A DNA stretch of 26,581 bases from an uncultured Collinsella sp. (GTDB lineage Bacteria; Actinomycetota; Coriobacteriia; Coriobacteriales; Coriobacteriaceae), in NCBI GenBank assembly GCA_902493915.1, contig CABUQY010000018.1, positions 1 to 26,581 of the forward strand, written 5' to 3'. A model generated the notes under the pieces. It was not told the DNA's origin, searched no databases, and worked only from the letters and a program-made list of their open reading frames with translations. Shown here piece after piece: positions 15,503 through 24,244 of this stretch. The position numbers were made by a program, and so were the translations under genes. Position 1 is the stretch's first letter. Each line of letters begins with the position of its first letter.

Positions 15503-16045
15503 GTGGCAGATCTATATTTGGTGCGGCATGGGCAGACTGAGCTCAATGTGCAGAGCATTTTGCAGGGCTGGCACGATTCGCCGCTTACGGCGCGCGGGCG
15601 CGAGCAGGCGCTGACGGCGCGTACGGCGTTTGCGCCGCGTGGCGTGGCCTTTGATCATGTGTATTCCTCGCCGTTGGGCCGGGCGCGGCATACGGCCGAG
15701 CTTATCGTTGGCGAGGGCCGTTCCATAGAGCTGGTCGATGACCTGCGTGAGTGGCATTTTGGCTCGCTGGAGGGCACATCAAATCGCGAGATGCCGCCGC
15801 AGCCCTGGGGTGATTATCCGGTTGCCTTTGGTGGCGAGTCGGAAAGTGAGCTTCAGTCGCGCATGGTCGCGGCGCTGTCCCGCATCATGGCCAGGCCGCA
15901 GCACGACTGCGTGCTGGCGGTTTCCCACGGCTCAGCCTGCCAGGAGTTTCTTGAGTATGTGACTGGCGAGGGGGAGCTACCCGACAACGGCGCCGTGCTT
16001 CATTTTGGCTATTGCGACGGGGCGTTTTCGCTCCTTGATTGGTAA
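15503..16045 (+). CDS. Histidine phosphatase family protein (first of a tandem pair)
   Basis: A 180-residue phosphoglycerate-mutase-like phosphatase. The catalytic motif is LVRHGQTE with the phospho-acceptor H9; the second histidine is H142 in AVSHGSA, and LREWHFGSLEG holds the conserved acidic residue. Start is GTG 15503 with GGGGAGGG immediately upstream. The next gene, 17 bases downstream, encodes a paralogue with the same order of motifs. Typical substrates are sugar phosphates or nucleotide-derived phosphates (CobC/GpmB-like); the substrate here is unknown. Confidence 0.92.
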   Translation: MADLYLVRHGQTELNVQSILQGWHDSPLTARGREQALTARTAFAPRGVAFDHVYSSPLGRARHTAELIVGEGRSIELVDDLREWHFGSLEGTSNREMPPQPWGDYPVAFGGESESELQSRMVAALSRIMARPQHDCVLAVSHGSACQEFLEYVTGEGELPDNGAVLHFGYCDGAFSLLDW

Positions 16046-16062
16046 CGAACGAAAGGACCCCT

Positions 16063-16698
16063 ATGAATAAAGATCTGTATCTGGTCCGTCATGGACAGAC
16101 GATATTCAACCTCAAGCGTATCATTCAGGGGTGGAGTGACTCGCCGCTCACGCAGCTGGGATGCGACCAGGCGGCGCGTGCCGGCATGTTCTTGCGTGCG
16201 CGCGGCATTGAACCCGATCATGCCTACACCTCCACACTTCATCGCACCGAGCAGACTATCGCCAACCTGTGGCCGGGCTTGGCGTACGAGCGCCTGGACG
16301 GTCTGCGTGAGTGGTTCTTTGGCGACTTTGAGGCCGAGCGCGTGATGCTTATGCCCGAGCGCCCGTGGCGAGATTTCTATCGTCAGTTTGGCGGCGAGGG
16401 CCAGATGCAGGTGCGCGAGCGCATGGCGGCGACGATAACCGATCTTATGCGACGTCCGGACCACGAGTGCGTGCTCGCGGTGAGCCACGGCTCGGCTATC
16501 AAGGAGTTTTTGGACCACGTGCGGGGCGCGGCGGCCGACGAGCGCGAACGCGTGCCGGGCAACTGCTCAGTGCTGCATTTTGCGTTTGACGATGCGGCCG
16601 ATACGTTTGAACTGGTCGAAGTCTTTACGCAGGAAGACTACGCGCGCGAGCTGGGGCTTGAACCGCTCGTGGCTACTGCGGGTCCGCAGCGCGGATAA
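16063..16698 (+). CDS. Histidine phosphatase family protein (second of a tandem pair)
   Basis: A 211-residue paralogue of the preceding gene. LVRHGQTIFNL carries H10, LREWFFGDFEAER is the acidic segment, and H142 in AVSHGSA is the second catalytic histidine. It is longer at the C-terminus (DAADTFELVEVFTQEDYARELG and beyond). ATG 16063 with GAAAGGA upstream is preferred over in-frame GTG 16039, which would overlap the first gene. The spacing of 17 bases indicates co-transcription. The run ends at a terminator starting at 16746. Confidence 0.92.
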   Translation: MNKDLYLVRHGQTIFNLKRIIQGWSDSPLTQLGCDQAARAGMFLRARGIEPDHAYTSTLHRTEQTIANLWPGLAYERLDGLREWFFGDFEAERVMLMPERPWRDFYRQFGGEGQMQVRERMAATITDLMRRPDHECVLAVSHGSAIKEFLDHVRGAAADERERVPGNCSVLHFAFDDAADTFELVEVFTQEDYARELGLEPLVATAGPQRG

Positions 16699-16745
16699 CG
16701 CGAGCGCGGCGGCACGGGTCGTCGGCATAACTTCTCGACGCAAAA

Positions 16746-16782
16746 GGGGCGGAGATGCATGTACCTGCTGCATCTCCGCCCC
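16746..16782. terminator. Bidirectional terminator between the histidine phosphatase and DUF1015 genes
   Basis: GGGGCGGAGATGCA (16746-16759) and TGCATCTCCGCCCC (16769-16782) form a perfect 14-bp stem with a 9-base loop. On the - strand TTTT follows (bases 16745-16742); on the + strand CTGTTTGTT follows. It serves convergent genes. Confidence 0.88.
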
Positions 16783-16827
16783 CTGTTTGTTGGGCTGCCG
16801 ATTTTTGTGCTGGACGGTCTGGTCTTG

Positions 16828-17511
16828 CTAGAACCGCGCGACCTGGTGCGTGAGCAGACCTGTCGGAACCTGCGGTGCGGCGCCGCTGACCGGCGCGGCG
16901 GGGAAGAGCACGGCAACGGTAAAGTTGAACGGCTCCTTGCCGGTGTACGTTCCGGCGGCACGGGCCTCATCGGCCAGCAGCTGCGACGCCCCGGTCAGAG
17001 CGGCGGCGTAGGCGGGGTCGTCGGCCAGTGCCGGCTCCGGTGCTTGGTCGAGCATAGCGCGGATGGCCCCGACGGCGTCCTCGCGCTTGACCTCCCACGC
17101 GCGGTGCGTAATGCCCGCGGGGTCGGTGACGGCGTAGAGCGACGCGCCCTCTTTGGCGGCGCCCAAGATGATATCCATGACGGGCGAGGCCTCGTAGGCG
17201 AGCGACACGGGGCGCGGCTGCACCTTGAGCTCGGCGATTGCGCGCGCGGCGGCGGCCACGTCGGCGCTGGCATCGCCCTTGCCGCCCGCAAGTACACTCG
17301 TCGGGCAGATCGCCACGACACCCGTCACACGTCCCGGCTCGCCCGAGCATTCGTACACGTAATACGCTGCACCCGGGTCCTTGAGCATCAGGCCATCGGC
17401 AAGGGCTCCGCGCAGAGCATCGTTGCCGCTCAGGATGCTGCCCATTGCAGGCAGCGCCTCGAGCACGCGGTCCTGAGCCGGGCGGATGCAGGGAAACGGA
17501 AATGCTTTCAT
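16828..17511 (-). CDS. Short DUF1015-like protein
   Basis: 227 residues with partial but ordered resemblance to DUF1015 proteins (usually about 400 residues): the start KAFPFPCIRPAQDRVLEALP, then ADGLMLKDPGAAYYVYE and TGVVAICPTSVL, then RPVSLAYEA, SLYAVTDPAGITHRAWEV and, near the end, FNFTVAVLFPA. Much of the central and C-terminal part of the standard family appears missing, including the HExT-type motif. Composition is Ala-rich. It starts 39 bases after the M20 peptidase stop with AGGA upstream, so the two are likely co-transcribed, and serA-serC lie further upstream; DUF1015 genes are, as I recall, often near serine-biosynthesis genes. Assignment is moderate because I matched the motifs from memory. 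Confidence 0.6.
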   Translation of the reverse strand: MKAFPFPCIRPAQDRVLEALPAMGSILSGNDALRGALADGLMLKDPGAAYYVYECSGEPGRVTGVVAICPTSVLAGGKGDASADVAAAARAIAELKVQPRPVSLAYEASPVMDIILGAAKEGASLYAVTDPAGITHRAWEVKREDAVGAIRAMLDQAPEPALADDPAYAAALTGASQLLADEARAAGTYTGKEPFNFTVAVLFPAAPVSGAAPQVPTGLLTHQVARF

Positions 17512-17550
17512 GGGCGGTCCTAACGCACGAGTCGGTTTGTTCGCGGCTTA

Positions 17551-18771
17551 TTATGCCCCAACTTGCCCATTCGCGTCCCAGAGCACGTTATCGGCGAGCG
17601 CGATGAGCACGTTCTGACAGCGAACGATATCGGCGTGGGGCACATATTCGTTGGGCTTGTGCGCGAGCGCGAGCGACCCGGGACCGTAGCTCATGCAATT
17701 GCGGTTACCTGTCTTGCCGGCAATGACGGCGGTGTCGGTGTAGCCGGTAAAGAAGCCGACGGTTGTGTCCGCGTCCGTCACGTCATCGGCGGCACGCTTG
17801 AGCGCTGCTAGAAGGGGAGAGTTCGGGTCGCGCTCGATGGCGGGGCGGTCGCCCGTCACGGTGTAGCTGCCATGGCAACCGGGAATGGCGGCTTTGGCGA
17901 CGGCGATGGCCTGCTCTACCATGCGCTTCGCGGCTGCCGTATCGGTCGGCGGAGTCAGGCGCATATCGACCCAGACCTTGGCGCGGTCGGGCACGACATA
18001 GGGGCGATATCCGCCCTCAATTTGGCCAAACGTGATGGTCGAAGACCCCAGCTCATCATGCTCGGGCAGCGCTGCGAACGCATGGCGCAGCGCGCAGACG
18101 GCCTCGGCCATGGCGGCGACGGCATCGGCGCCCTTCCAAGGCTGGCTCGCGTGTGCCGTCACGCCAGCCATTTCAATCTCGAACCACGTACGCCCCTTGT
18201 GCGCCACCTGGATCTGTCCGTCGGTGGGCTCGGTGTCCAGCACCCATTCGCGCGAACCGACCCAGCCGGCATCGATGGCTGCCTCGGAGCCTCGCATAAA
18301 GTCCTCTTCGTCGACCGAGCAGATGAGCGAAAAGCCGCGGCGGGGTAGCGCGCCATCCGCCGCCACGCGCTCGAGCGTATGGACCAGTGCGGCAATGGCG
18401 CAGGCCAGGCCACCCTTCATGTCGCAGGCGCCACGGCCATAGAGTTTGTCGTTACGCACAACCGTCCCGAGCGGCGGAATGTCCGCGTCCCAGCCATCGC
18501 CCAGCGTAACGGTATCCATATGGCAGATATAGACGAGTCGCGGCTCGTCGCTTTGGCCCGGCACGGTGACCATAAGGTTGCGGCGCCCGGGGAGTACTTC
18601 GAGCTCTGCAATCTGCACGGCATCGAGTACCGGATGGCTCAGCTGCGCCAACTGTTCCTCAACCAACGCTTTGATATAGCGTTCAATCTCGCCCTCATAC
18701 GCACCTGGGTCGGAACTGTCGATCCGCACGAGTCCTTGCGTAAGCCGCCAAGCAAAATCTGTATCAACCAT
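17551..18771 (-). CDS. M20-family (ArgE/DapE-type) metallopeptidase or deacylase
   Basis: A 406-residue di-zinc hydrolase with the M20 fold. Metal-ligand and catalytic motifs appear in order: ICHMDTV (His and Asp), GRGACDMKGG (bridging Asp), CSVDEEDFMRGSE (catalytic Glu-Glu pair), LDTEPTDGQ (Asp), the dimerisation-domain AHASQPWKG, and a late histidine in NEYVPHADI. The frame opens at 18918, but ATG 18771 with GAGGTG five bases upstream fits the family N-terminus. The motif order is that of succinyl-diaminopimelate desuccinylase or acetylornithine deacetylase relatives; substrate not determinable. It is separated from serA by a terminator-like hairpin. Confidence 0.9.
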   Translation of the reverse strand: MVDTDFAWRLTQGLVRIDSSDPGAYEGEIERYIKALVEEQLAQLSHPVLDAVQIAELEVLPGRRNLMVTVPGQSDEPRLVYICHMDTVTLGDGWDADIPPLGTVVRNDKLYGRGACDMKGGLACAIAALVHTLERVAADGALPRRGFSLICSVDEEDFMRGSEAAIDAGWVGSREWVLDTEPTDGQIQVAHKGRTWFEIEMAGVTAHASQPWKGADAVAAMAEAVCALRHAFAALPEHDELGSSTITFGQIEGGYRPYVVPDRAKVWVDMRLTPPTDTAAAKRMVEQAIAVAKAAIPGCHGSYTVTGDRPAIERDPNSPLLAALKRAADDVTDADTTVGFFTGYTDTAVIAGKTGNRNCMSYGPGSLALAHKPNEYVPHADIVRCQNVLIALADNVLWDANGQVGA

Positions 18772-18855
18772 AGGCACCTCACAGATAGTTAGGTCAACAT
18801 ACAGATTGTATGCCAAGAAGCGGCTCGGTGCATTTAATGGAGTGCTCACAGAAAC

Positions 18856-18885
18856 GGGGGCGCCTCTCATGCGAAAGGCGCCCCC
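18856..18885 (-). terminator. Hairpin downstream of serA
   Basis: GGGGGCGCCT (18856-18865) pairs perfectly with AGGCGCCCCC (18876-18885) around a 10-base loop, with GTTTC following on the - strand. A second, 9-bp hairpin (GACGGGCAG 18905-18913, CTGCCCGTC 18927-18935) lies between it and the serA stop. They probably separate serC-serA transcription from the peptidase gene. Confidence 0.65.
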
Positions 18886-18948
18886 GCGGGCATTCAATGT
18901 CAGTGACGGGCAGGCCACATGGGGAACTGCCCGTCAGATCAGCCGGCG

Positions 18949-20112
18949 CTATTTGATCACGCGCACGCGATACATCGACGGAATCTGCTTGAGCGCCTCG
19001 ATGGTGCTGCTGTCCAGGTGCTCGTCGGTGTCGAACATGGTGTAGGCGTTCTCGCCGGCGGACTCGTTGGTCATACGCTGCACGTTGGCGTTGTCCTTGG
19101 CCAAGATGGCTGTGATCTGGCCGATCATGTTGGGCACGTTGGCGTGCAGGCAGGCGATGCGGCTCGCGGCGCGCGCCTTGCCCATGCTGCAGGCGGGGTA
19201 GTTGACGCTGTGCGCGATGTTGCCGTTCTCCAGGTAATCCTTGAGCTCGCTGATGGCCATATCGGCGCAGTTGGCCTCGGCCTCGCCGGTGCCGGCGCCC
19301 GAGTGCGTGGTGATAAACGTGTTGGGCATCTTGACGGTTTTGGGCGTGGCAAAGTCGCAGCTAAACCAGCTCAGCTTGCCCTCGCGCAGGGCAGCGTCGA
19401 CGGCGTCCTCGTCAATGATGGTTTCGCGTGCGTAGTTGATGAGCACGGCGTCGGGTGCCAACAGGTTAATCTGCTCGGTGCTGATCATGCCGATGGTGTC
19501 GGCCTTGCTGGGCACGTGTACGGTGAGGTAGTCGCAGCCGCGGCAGAGATCCTCGAGCGTGCCCACACGCTGCACCTCGCGGCTCAGCACCCACGCGTGC
19601 TCAACGGAAATGAACGGGTCGTAGCCGTAAACGTCCATGCCCAGGTCGACGCAGGCGTTGGCGACCTTGGAGCCCACGTTGCCCAGGCCGATGACGCCGA
19701 TGCGCTTGCCCTTGAGCTCGCGGCCCACAAAGGCCTTCTTGGCCTTTTCGGCATCGACCTGAATCTCGGGGTCGTCGGCGTTGTCGCGCACCCAGTTCAT
19801 CGATTGCACCACGCCGCGGCTCGAGAGCACCAGCATGCCTAGGACGAGCTCCTTAACGGCGTTGCTGTTAGCGCCGGGGGAGTTAAAGACGACGACGCCC
19901 TTCTTGGCGTACTCCTCGACGGGGATGTTGTTGACGCCGGCGCCGCAGCGGGCGATAGCGCGGATGCCCTCGGGCAGCTCGTAGCCGTGCAGGTCGGTCG
20001 AGCGCATCAGAATGGCGTCGGCCTCTTCGGCGGTGCTCACAAACTCGTAGCCCTCACCAAACTCGACCTTGCCGTCCTTGGTAATGTCATCGATGGTTTT
20101 AATCTTGCGCAT
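18949..20112 (-). CDS. serA: D-3-phosphoglycerate dehydrogenase with ACT domain
   Basis: First step of serine synthesis: oxidises 3-phosphoglycerate to 3-phosphohydroxypyruvate with NAD. 387 residues. The Rossmann motif is G142-L-G-N-V-G147, the substrate-binding arginine is R229 in INYARE, and the catalytic histidine is H270 in ITTHSGAGTGEAEANCA. The usual DVFxxEP glutamate is not evident (CDFATPK at 252-258 lies in its place), as I believe is also seen in the short anaerobe-type SerA group. Residues ~317-387 form an ACT domain, the usual site for serine feedback. ATG 20112 has AAGGAG seven bases upstream. It follows serC after 71 bases. Confidence 0.94.
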   Translation of the reverse strand: MRKIKTIDDITKDGKVEFGEGYEFVSTAEEADAILMRSTDLHGYELPEGIRAIARCGAGVNNIPVEEYAKKGVVVFNSPGANSNAVKELVLGMLVLSSRGVVQSMNWVRDNADDPEIQVDAEKAKKAFVGRELKGKRIGVIGLGNVGSKVANACVDLGMDVYGYDPFISVEHAWVLSREVQRVGTLEDLCRGCDYLTVHVPSKADTIGMISTEQINLLAPDAVLINYARETIIDEDAVDAALREGKLSWFSCDFATPKTVKMPNTFITTHSGAGTGEAEANCADMAISELKDYLENGNIAHSVNYPACSMGKARAASRIACLHANVPNMIGQITAILAKDNANVQRMTNESAGENAYTMFDTDEHLDSSTIEALKQIPSMYRVRVIK

Positions 20113-20183
20113 GGAAAACTCCTTAGCAGGTTTTGATCTATACAGGGTGGTCTGAGATGGCTGATCGGCCCGCGCGTTGCGGG

Positions 20184-21308
20184 CTAGTTAGATCGCGGGC
20201 TCAAACTAAGCTGCGCTTCGAAGTCCTTCATGTACGAGGCCAGTGCCTGCACATCTTCCATGGTTACGGCGTTGTAGACGCTCGCGCGCATGCCGCCCAC
20301 CAGGCGATGGCCCTTGACGTTTTGAATCTGGTGCTCGGCCGCGCCTGCGACAAAGGCCGCATCGAGCTCGGCGTCGCCGGTACGGAAGGTGACGTTGGCG
20401 ATGGAGCGGCTGTCTGTCTGCGTGGTGCCATGGAACAGCTCGCTTTGCTCGAGCAGGTTGTAGAGCAGGTTGGCCTTGGCCCAGTTGCGCTCGGCCATGG
20501 CGCCAAGTCCGCCGGTTTGCTCCACCCAGCGGAATACCTTGCCGCACACGTAGATGCCAAAGGTGTTGGGCGTGTTGAGCATGGAGCCCTTGGCGGCCTG
20601 GGTCTTAAGGTCCATGTACTGCGGCGCCCGCGCAAAGGCGGGGCCGTCGGCGATGAGGTCGTCGCGCACGATAACCACGGTCACGCCCGCGGCGCCGGCG
20701 TTTTTCTGCGCGCCGGCGTAGATGAGCCCGTAGCGCTCAACATCGAGCGGCTGCGACAGAAAGCAGCTCGAGACATCTGCGACCAGCGGTACGTCGCCGC
20801 AAGCGGGCAGCTCGTGGTACATGGTGCCAAAGATGGTGTTGTTCTGGCAGATGTAAACGTAGTCGAGCCCGTCGCTCGCGGCCTCGGCGGCAATGCGCGC
20901 GTTGATGTCGGCCATGTCGGGGATGCGGTCGAAGTTGGTGTCCTCGGAGCTCGCGAGCAGCACGGCCTCGCCGTACTTGGCGGCTTCTTTGTATGCCTTG
21001 TTGGCAAAGTTGCCGGTCACGACGTAGCCGGCGCGGCCACGGCGCATGAGGTTCATGGGGATGCCCGCAAACTGCAGCGTGGCGCCGCCCTGCAAAAACA
21101 GGACGCGGTAGTTGTCGGGGATGCTCAGCAGGCGGCGCAGAGTTGCCTCAGCGTCATCGATGATCTGCTGGTACATGCTAGATCGATGGCTCATCTCGAG
21201 CACGGACATGCCGCAACCGCGGTAGTCCATCATCTCGTCGGCGATCTCGGCGAGCACGCTTGTGGGCAGTGCGGCCGGGCCAGCTGAGAAGTTGTGCACA
21301 CGTGCCAT
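20184..21308 (-). CDS. serC: Phosphoserine aminotransferase
   Basis: Second step of serine synthesis and a step of PLP synthesis: transfers an amino group from glutamate to 3-phosphohydroxypyruvate. 374 residues of the class V aminotransferase fold. The N-terminus HNFSAGPAALP is diagnostic, EMSHRS and FLQGGATLQF bind substrate and cofactor, and the PLP lysine is K202 in YAGAQKNAG. SVYNAV near the C-terminus is also conserved. The start ATG 21308 has GGGGGA nine bases upstream. It heads the serC-serA unit; the preceding gene on this strand ends 226 bases upstream. Confidence 0.96.
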   Translation of the reverse strand: MARVHNFSAGPAALPTSVLAEIADEMMDYRGCGMSVLEMSHRSSMYQQIIDDAEATLRRLLSIPDNYRVLFLQGGATLQFAGIPMNLMRRGRAGYVVTGNFANKAYKEAAKYGEAVLLASSEDTNFDRIPDMADINARIAAEAASDGLDYVYICQNNTIFGTMYHELPACGDVPLVADVSSCFLSQPLDVERYGLIYAGAQKNAGAAGVTVVIVRDDLIADGPAFARAPQYMDLKTQAAKGSMLNTPNTFGIYVCGKVFRWVEQTGGLGAMAERNWAKANLLYNLLEQSELFHGTTQTDSRSIANVTFRTGDAELDAAFVAGAAEHQIQNVKGHRLVGGMRASVYNAVTMEDVQALASYMKDFEAQLSLSPRSN

Positions 21309-21534
21309 CTTCTAGTTCCCCCTCGTAGTCGTTTGAACGTTCGGGATACTTTAGCACAGTGCAGCGCCAGGCGCGACCGCATCACGGTAAAACTCGAGTG
21401 CGTCGCTATGATTTACAGGATGGTTACATGGGGGAGGGGTGCTTTACTCCTCAGGCAAATCCGAATCTGCGAGCGAAGGCATGAGGTTCCTAGGCGCTTG
21501 ATCTCTTCGTCGCAAATTAGCCACTTCCTGGTCA

Positions 21535-23136
21535 CTACGACGCCAGTGTGGCGATGACGGCTTCGTCGCCGGCGTATATGAGGGTGTTGCCGTCGGGGAT
21601 GATCGTCTGGCCGTCGCGCTTAAGCATCACCACAATAAACGGGTGCTTGCCCTGCGGCACGTCGCGCAGACGCTGGCCGGCCAGGCGACCGTGGGGCGTC
21701 ACGGTGACCTCGCGCAGCGTAACCTCGGCACGCTCTTCGAACGTTGGGGCGGCCATCACCAACAGATCGCCTTCCTGGATCACGGTGTCGCCATTGGGCA
21801 GTACCGGGTGCGCCCCGTCGCGCAGCACCAGGACCACGAGCATGTCTGTGGCGCTGCCAATGTCGGCGAGCGAGCGACCGGCAAACGGATGTCCAGCGCC
21901 TACCTTGAGCTTGACGAACGACATGCCGTCTTCGTCGCGGTAGTCGTTAAAGGTGCGACGCACGTCGCCGGTCGCATCGATCATATCGAGCTTCTTCGCC
22001 ACCGCCGGCAGCAGCGAGCCCTGCACCACAATGCTCGACACGGCAATCACAAACACCAGGTCAAATAGGTCGTGTCCGCCGGGAACGCCGGCCACCACGG
22101 CAAAGAGACTAAAGACGACCGAAGCTGCTCCGCGCAGGCCCGCCCAGCTTACGAGCGCGACCTGGCGAGGGTTCGTCCTAAACGGCGCTAGCAGCATGCC
22201 TACGGCGATGGGGCGGCTCGCAAAGAGCATAAACGCCATGAGTGCCAGGCCCGGTAGCAGCATTTGCGGCAGGCGTGCGGGTGTAACGAGCAGGCCCAGC
22301 AAGAAGAAGATGGTCATCTCTGCCATCTCGGTGAGGGTGTCAAAGAAGTGCGCCATCTCGACTTTGCCGGTGATGTCGCTGGCACCCAGCACAATGCCGG
22401 CCAGGTATACAGCCAAAAAGCCGTTGCCGCCCAGGTAGCTCGGCAGCGCGTAGGCGACGATGGCCACGGCGAACAAAAAGATGGTCTGCGCGTCCTTGGC
22501 CGTTGCGTGCGCGCGTTCAATCAGGCGGCCCGCCGCCCAGCCGATGGCAAGGCCCAGGCCCACGCCCAGGATAATCTGCTTGGCCAGCAGTGCGGGAATG
22601 TTGATGTCGCCGCCGGCCGCTAGTGTGGCGAGCACGGCGGTGAGCATGTAGGCGACGGGGTCGTTGGAGCCCGATTCGACCTCGAGCAGCGAGTCGGTGC
22701 CACCTCTCAGCGACAGGCTGTGCTCACGCAGTACGCTAAAGACGCTTGCCGCGTCGGTGGATGCCACGACCGATCCCAGCAGCAGGCCACCGATCCAGTC
22801 GAACCCCAGCGCGAAGTGGGCGAACACGCCGGTGATGCCGGCAGTGATGACGACGCCGAGCGTGCTCAGCAGCACCGCCGGCGCAGCGACGGGCTTGGCG
22901 CGGTCGATATTGGTGTTAAAGCCGCCGTAGAACATGATGAACAGCAGCGCCGTGCTGCAGACGGTTTCGGTGAGTGCGTAGTCGCTAAAGTCGATATGCG
23001 TCGGGCCGTTGACGCCCAACAGCATGCCCAGCGCGATAAAGATGAGCAGGGTGGGGAAGGGGAGTTTTTTGCCGACGGGTTTGATGGTCAGGCACAAAAT
23101 GATGACGAGGCCGATAAAGAGAAGGATCTGGTTCAT
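21535..23136 (-). CDS. Potassium/proton antiporter, NhaP2/CvrA type with C-terminal TrkA_C domains
   Basis: A 533-residue CPA1-family cation/proton antiporter. Around twelve hydrophobic segments cover residues ~1-385. Transport-core motifs are ASTDAASVFSVLR (125-137; T127-D128) and ESGSNDPVAY (154-163; N158-D159), followed by WAGLRGAASVVFSL. The cytoplasmic tail holds one clear TrkA_C/RCK_C-like domain (~400-475, FVKLKVGAGHPFAGRSLADIG) and a related second segment (RLAGQRLRDVPQGKHPFIVVMLKRDG) to the end, expected to sense nucleotides or ions. AGGAG stands ~10-15 bases before ATG 23136. K+/H+ exchange is inferred from the NhaP2-like architecture; Na+ cannot be excluded. Confidence 0.9.
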   Translation of the reverse strand: MNQILLFIGLVIILCLTIKPVGKKLPFPTLLIFIALGMLLGVNGPTHIDFSDYALTETVCSTALLFIMFYGGFNTNIDRAKPVAAPAVLLSTLGVVITAGITGVFAHFALGFDWIGGLLLGSVVASTDAASVFSVLREHSLSLRGGTDSLLEVESGSNDPVAYMLTAVLATLAAGGDINIPALLAKQIILGVGLGLAIGWAAGRLIERAHATAKDAQTIFLFAVAIVAYALPSYLGGNGFLAVYLAGIVLGASDITGKVEMAHFFDTLTEMAEMTIFFLLGLLVTPARLPQMLLPGLALMAFMLFASRPIAVGMLLAPFRTNPRQVALVSWAGLRGAASVVFSLFAVVAGVPGGHDLFDLVFVIAVSSIVVQGSLLPAVAKKLDMIDATGDVRRTFNDYRDEDGMSFVKLKVGAGHPFAGRSLADIGSATDMLVVLVLRDGAHPVLPNGDTVIQEGDLLVMAAPTFEERAEVTLREVTVTPHGRLAGQRLRDVPQGKHPFIVVMLKRDGQTIIPDGNTLIYAGDEAVIATLAS

Positions 23137-23285
23137 GGATAGTGTCCGCTCCTGGGTGGTTGGCGTGGCACGGTCAGTTGTCTGCGGTTATTTGTACCCA
23201 AAGATGGTGGGTTTATGGGGTTGGATTGCGGGCGTGCGCGATATCGTCATAGATGGCTGCCGTCTTTGCCTCTGCTCGGAAACCC

Positions 23286-23314
23286 TTTCCAGCTTTATTG
23301 CAACGGAGTACAAT
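23286..23314 (+). promoter_or_regulatory. Predicted promoter of the phosphoesterase gene
   Basis: TTTCCA (23286-23291) and TACAAT (23309-23314) lie 17 bases apart. Downstream, AAGTT-C-AACTT is a small palindrome near 23325-23335, and TTGCGGC/GCCGCAA can form a leader hairpin just before the ribosome binding site. Confidence 0.45.
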
Positions 23315-23389
23315 GGGTAACGTTTAAGTTCAACTTGAAGTTTTAGTTGCGGCACCGGGCTTCGGCCGCAATGCAAGGAGAGGCGTACC

Positions 23390-24229
23390 ATGGCGATCTA
23401 TGTGACATCTGATGCTCACGGGCACGTGCGTGCGCTTGACGAGGCCCTGTCTAAGATCTCTTTGACGTCCGACGACACGCTGTACGTGCTGGGCGACATG
23501 ATCGATCGCGGGCCCGATCCGGTCGGCGTTATTAAGCTCGTGCGCTCGCTGCCCAACGCCCACGTGCTCAAGGGTAATCACGAGCAGATCATGCTCGATG
23601 CCATCATTGGCCAGGATCCGCTCGATGCCGAGACCTGGGATATCAACGGTGGCTGGACGACGCGTGAGCAGCTCAACGACATGGAATTTGAGGCATACGA
23701 GGAGCTCGTGCGATGGATGGTCGCGCTGCCGCTCTACGCGGTGGTCGAGACCGAGGAGCGCCCGTATCTGCTGGTACATGCTGGAATCGAGATGAAGGCG
23801 GCGCGCGCGTTTTTGCTTGAGCATGGTGTCGATTGTGCCGATGGCGTCGGAGCGGTGGGTGCCGATCGCGAGCTGCTGCAGCAGATGCTCGCGGTGCAGT
23901 CGTCCGATGACCTGCTGTGGATTCGTCACGGCTATTGGGATGTGCCGACTGGGCTGCTTTCTGCCGAGGGCAAGGGTCCGGTCGTGGTGAGCGGTCACAC
24001 GCCAACGGTGTCGCTCGGGCGTTATTGCGAGGTCGGTGGTCTTGCGGGGCTCGATGAGGAGTCGGGCCGCGGGCAGATTGTGCGCCTGGGCGGCGAGGAT
24101 GCCGCCGGTGTGCCCGATCGCATCGACATCGACTGCGCTGCCGCCACCGGCTCCGAGTTCGGTCGCGTGGGCATCCTGCGCCTGGACGACGGGGCGGAGT
24201 TCTACGCGAACATCAACCCGGGCGAATAA
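23390..24229 (+). CDS. Calcineurin-like metallophosphoesterase (Ser/Thr phosphatase family)
   Basis: A 279-residue cytoplasmic di-metal phosphatase. The motifs are complete: D8-A-H10-G-H (canonical DxH), GDMIDRG (35-41), GNHE (62-65), H130 in LVHAG, and SGHTP with H203. The GDxxDRG form belongs to the PPP/PrpE/ApaH-type group, so substrates may be phosphoproteins or dinucleoside polyphosphates. Start ATG 23390 follows CAAGGAGAGG. It is divergent from the antiporter gene, with a predicted promoter at 23286-23314, and stands alone; repeats follow it. Confidence 0.93.
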   Translation: MAIYVTSDAHGHVRALDEALSKISLTSDDTLYVLGDMIDRGPDPVGVIKLVRSLPNAHVLKGNHEQIMLDAIIGQDPLDAETWDINGGWTTREQLNDMEFEAYEELVRWMVALPLYAVVETEERPYLLVHAGIEMKAARAFLLEHGVDCADGVGAVGADRELLQQMLAVQSSDDLLWIRHGYWDVPTGLLSAEGKGPVVVSGHTPTVSLGRYCEVGGLAGLDEESGRGQIVRLGGEDAAGVPDRIDIDCAAATGSEFGRVGILRLDDGAEFYANINPGE

Positions 24230-24244
24230 TCGGTGCAAGGGGTA

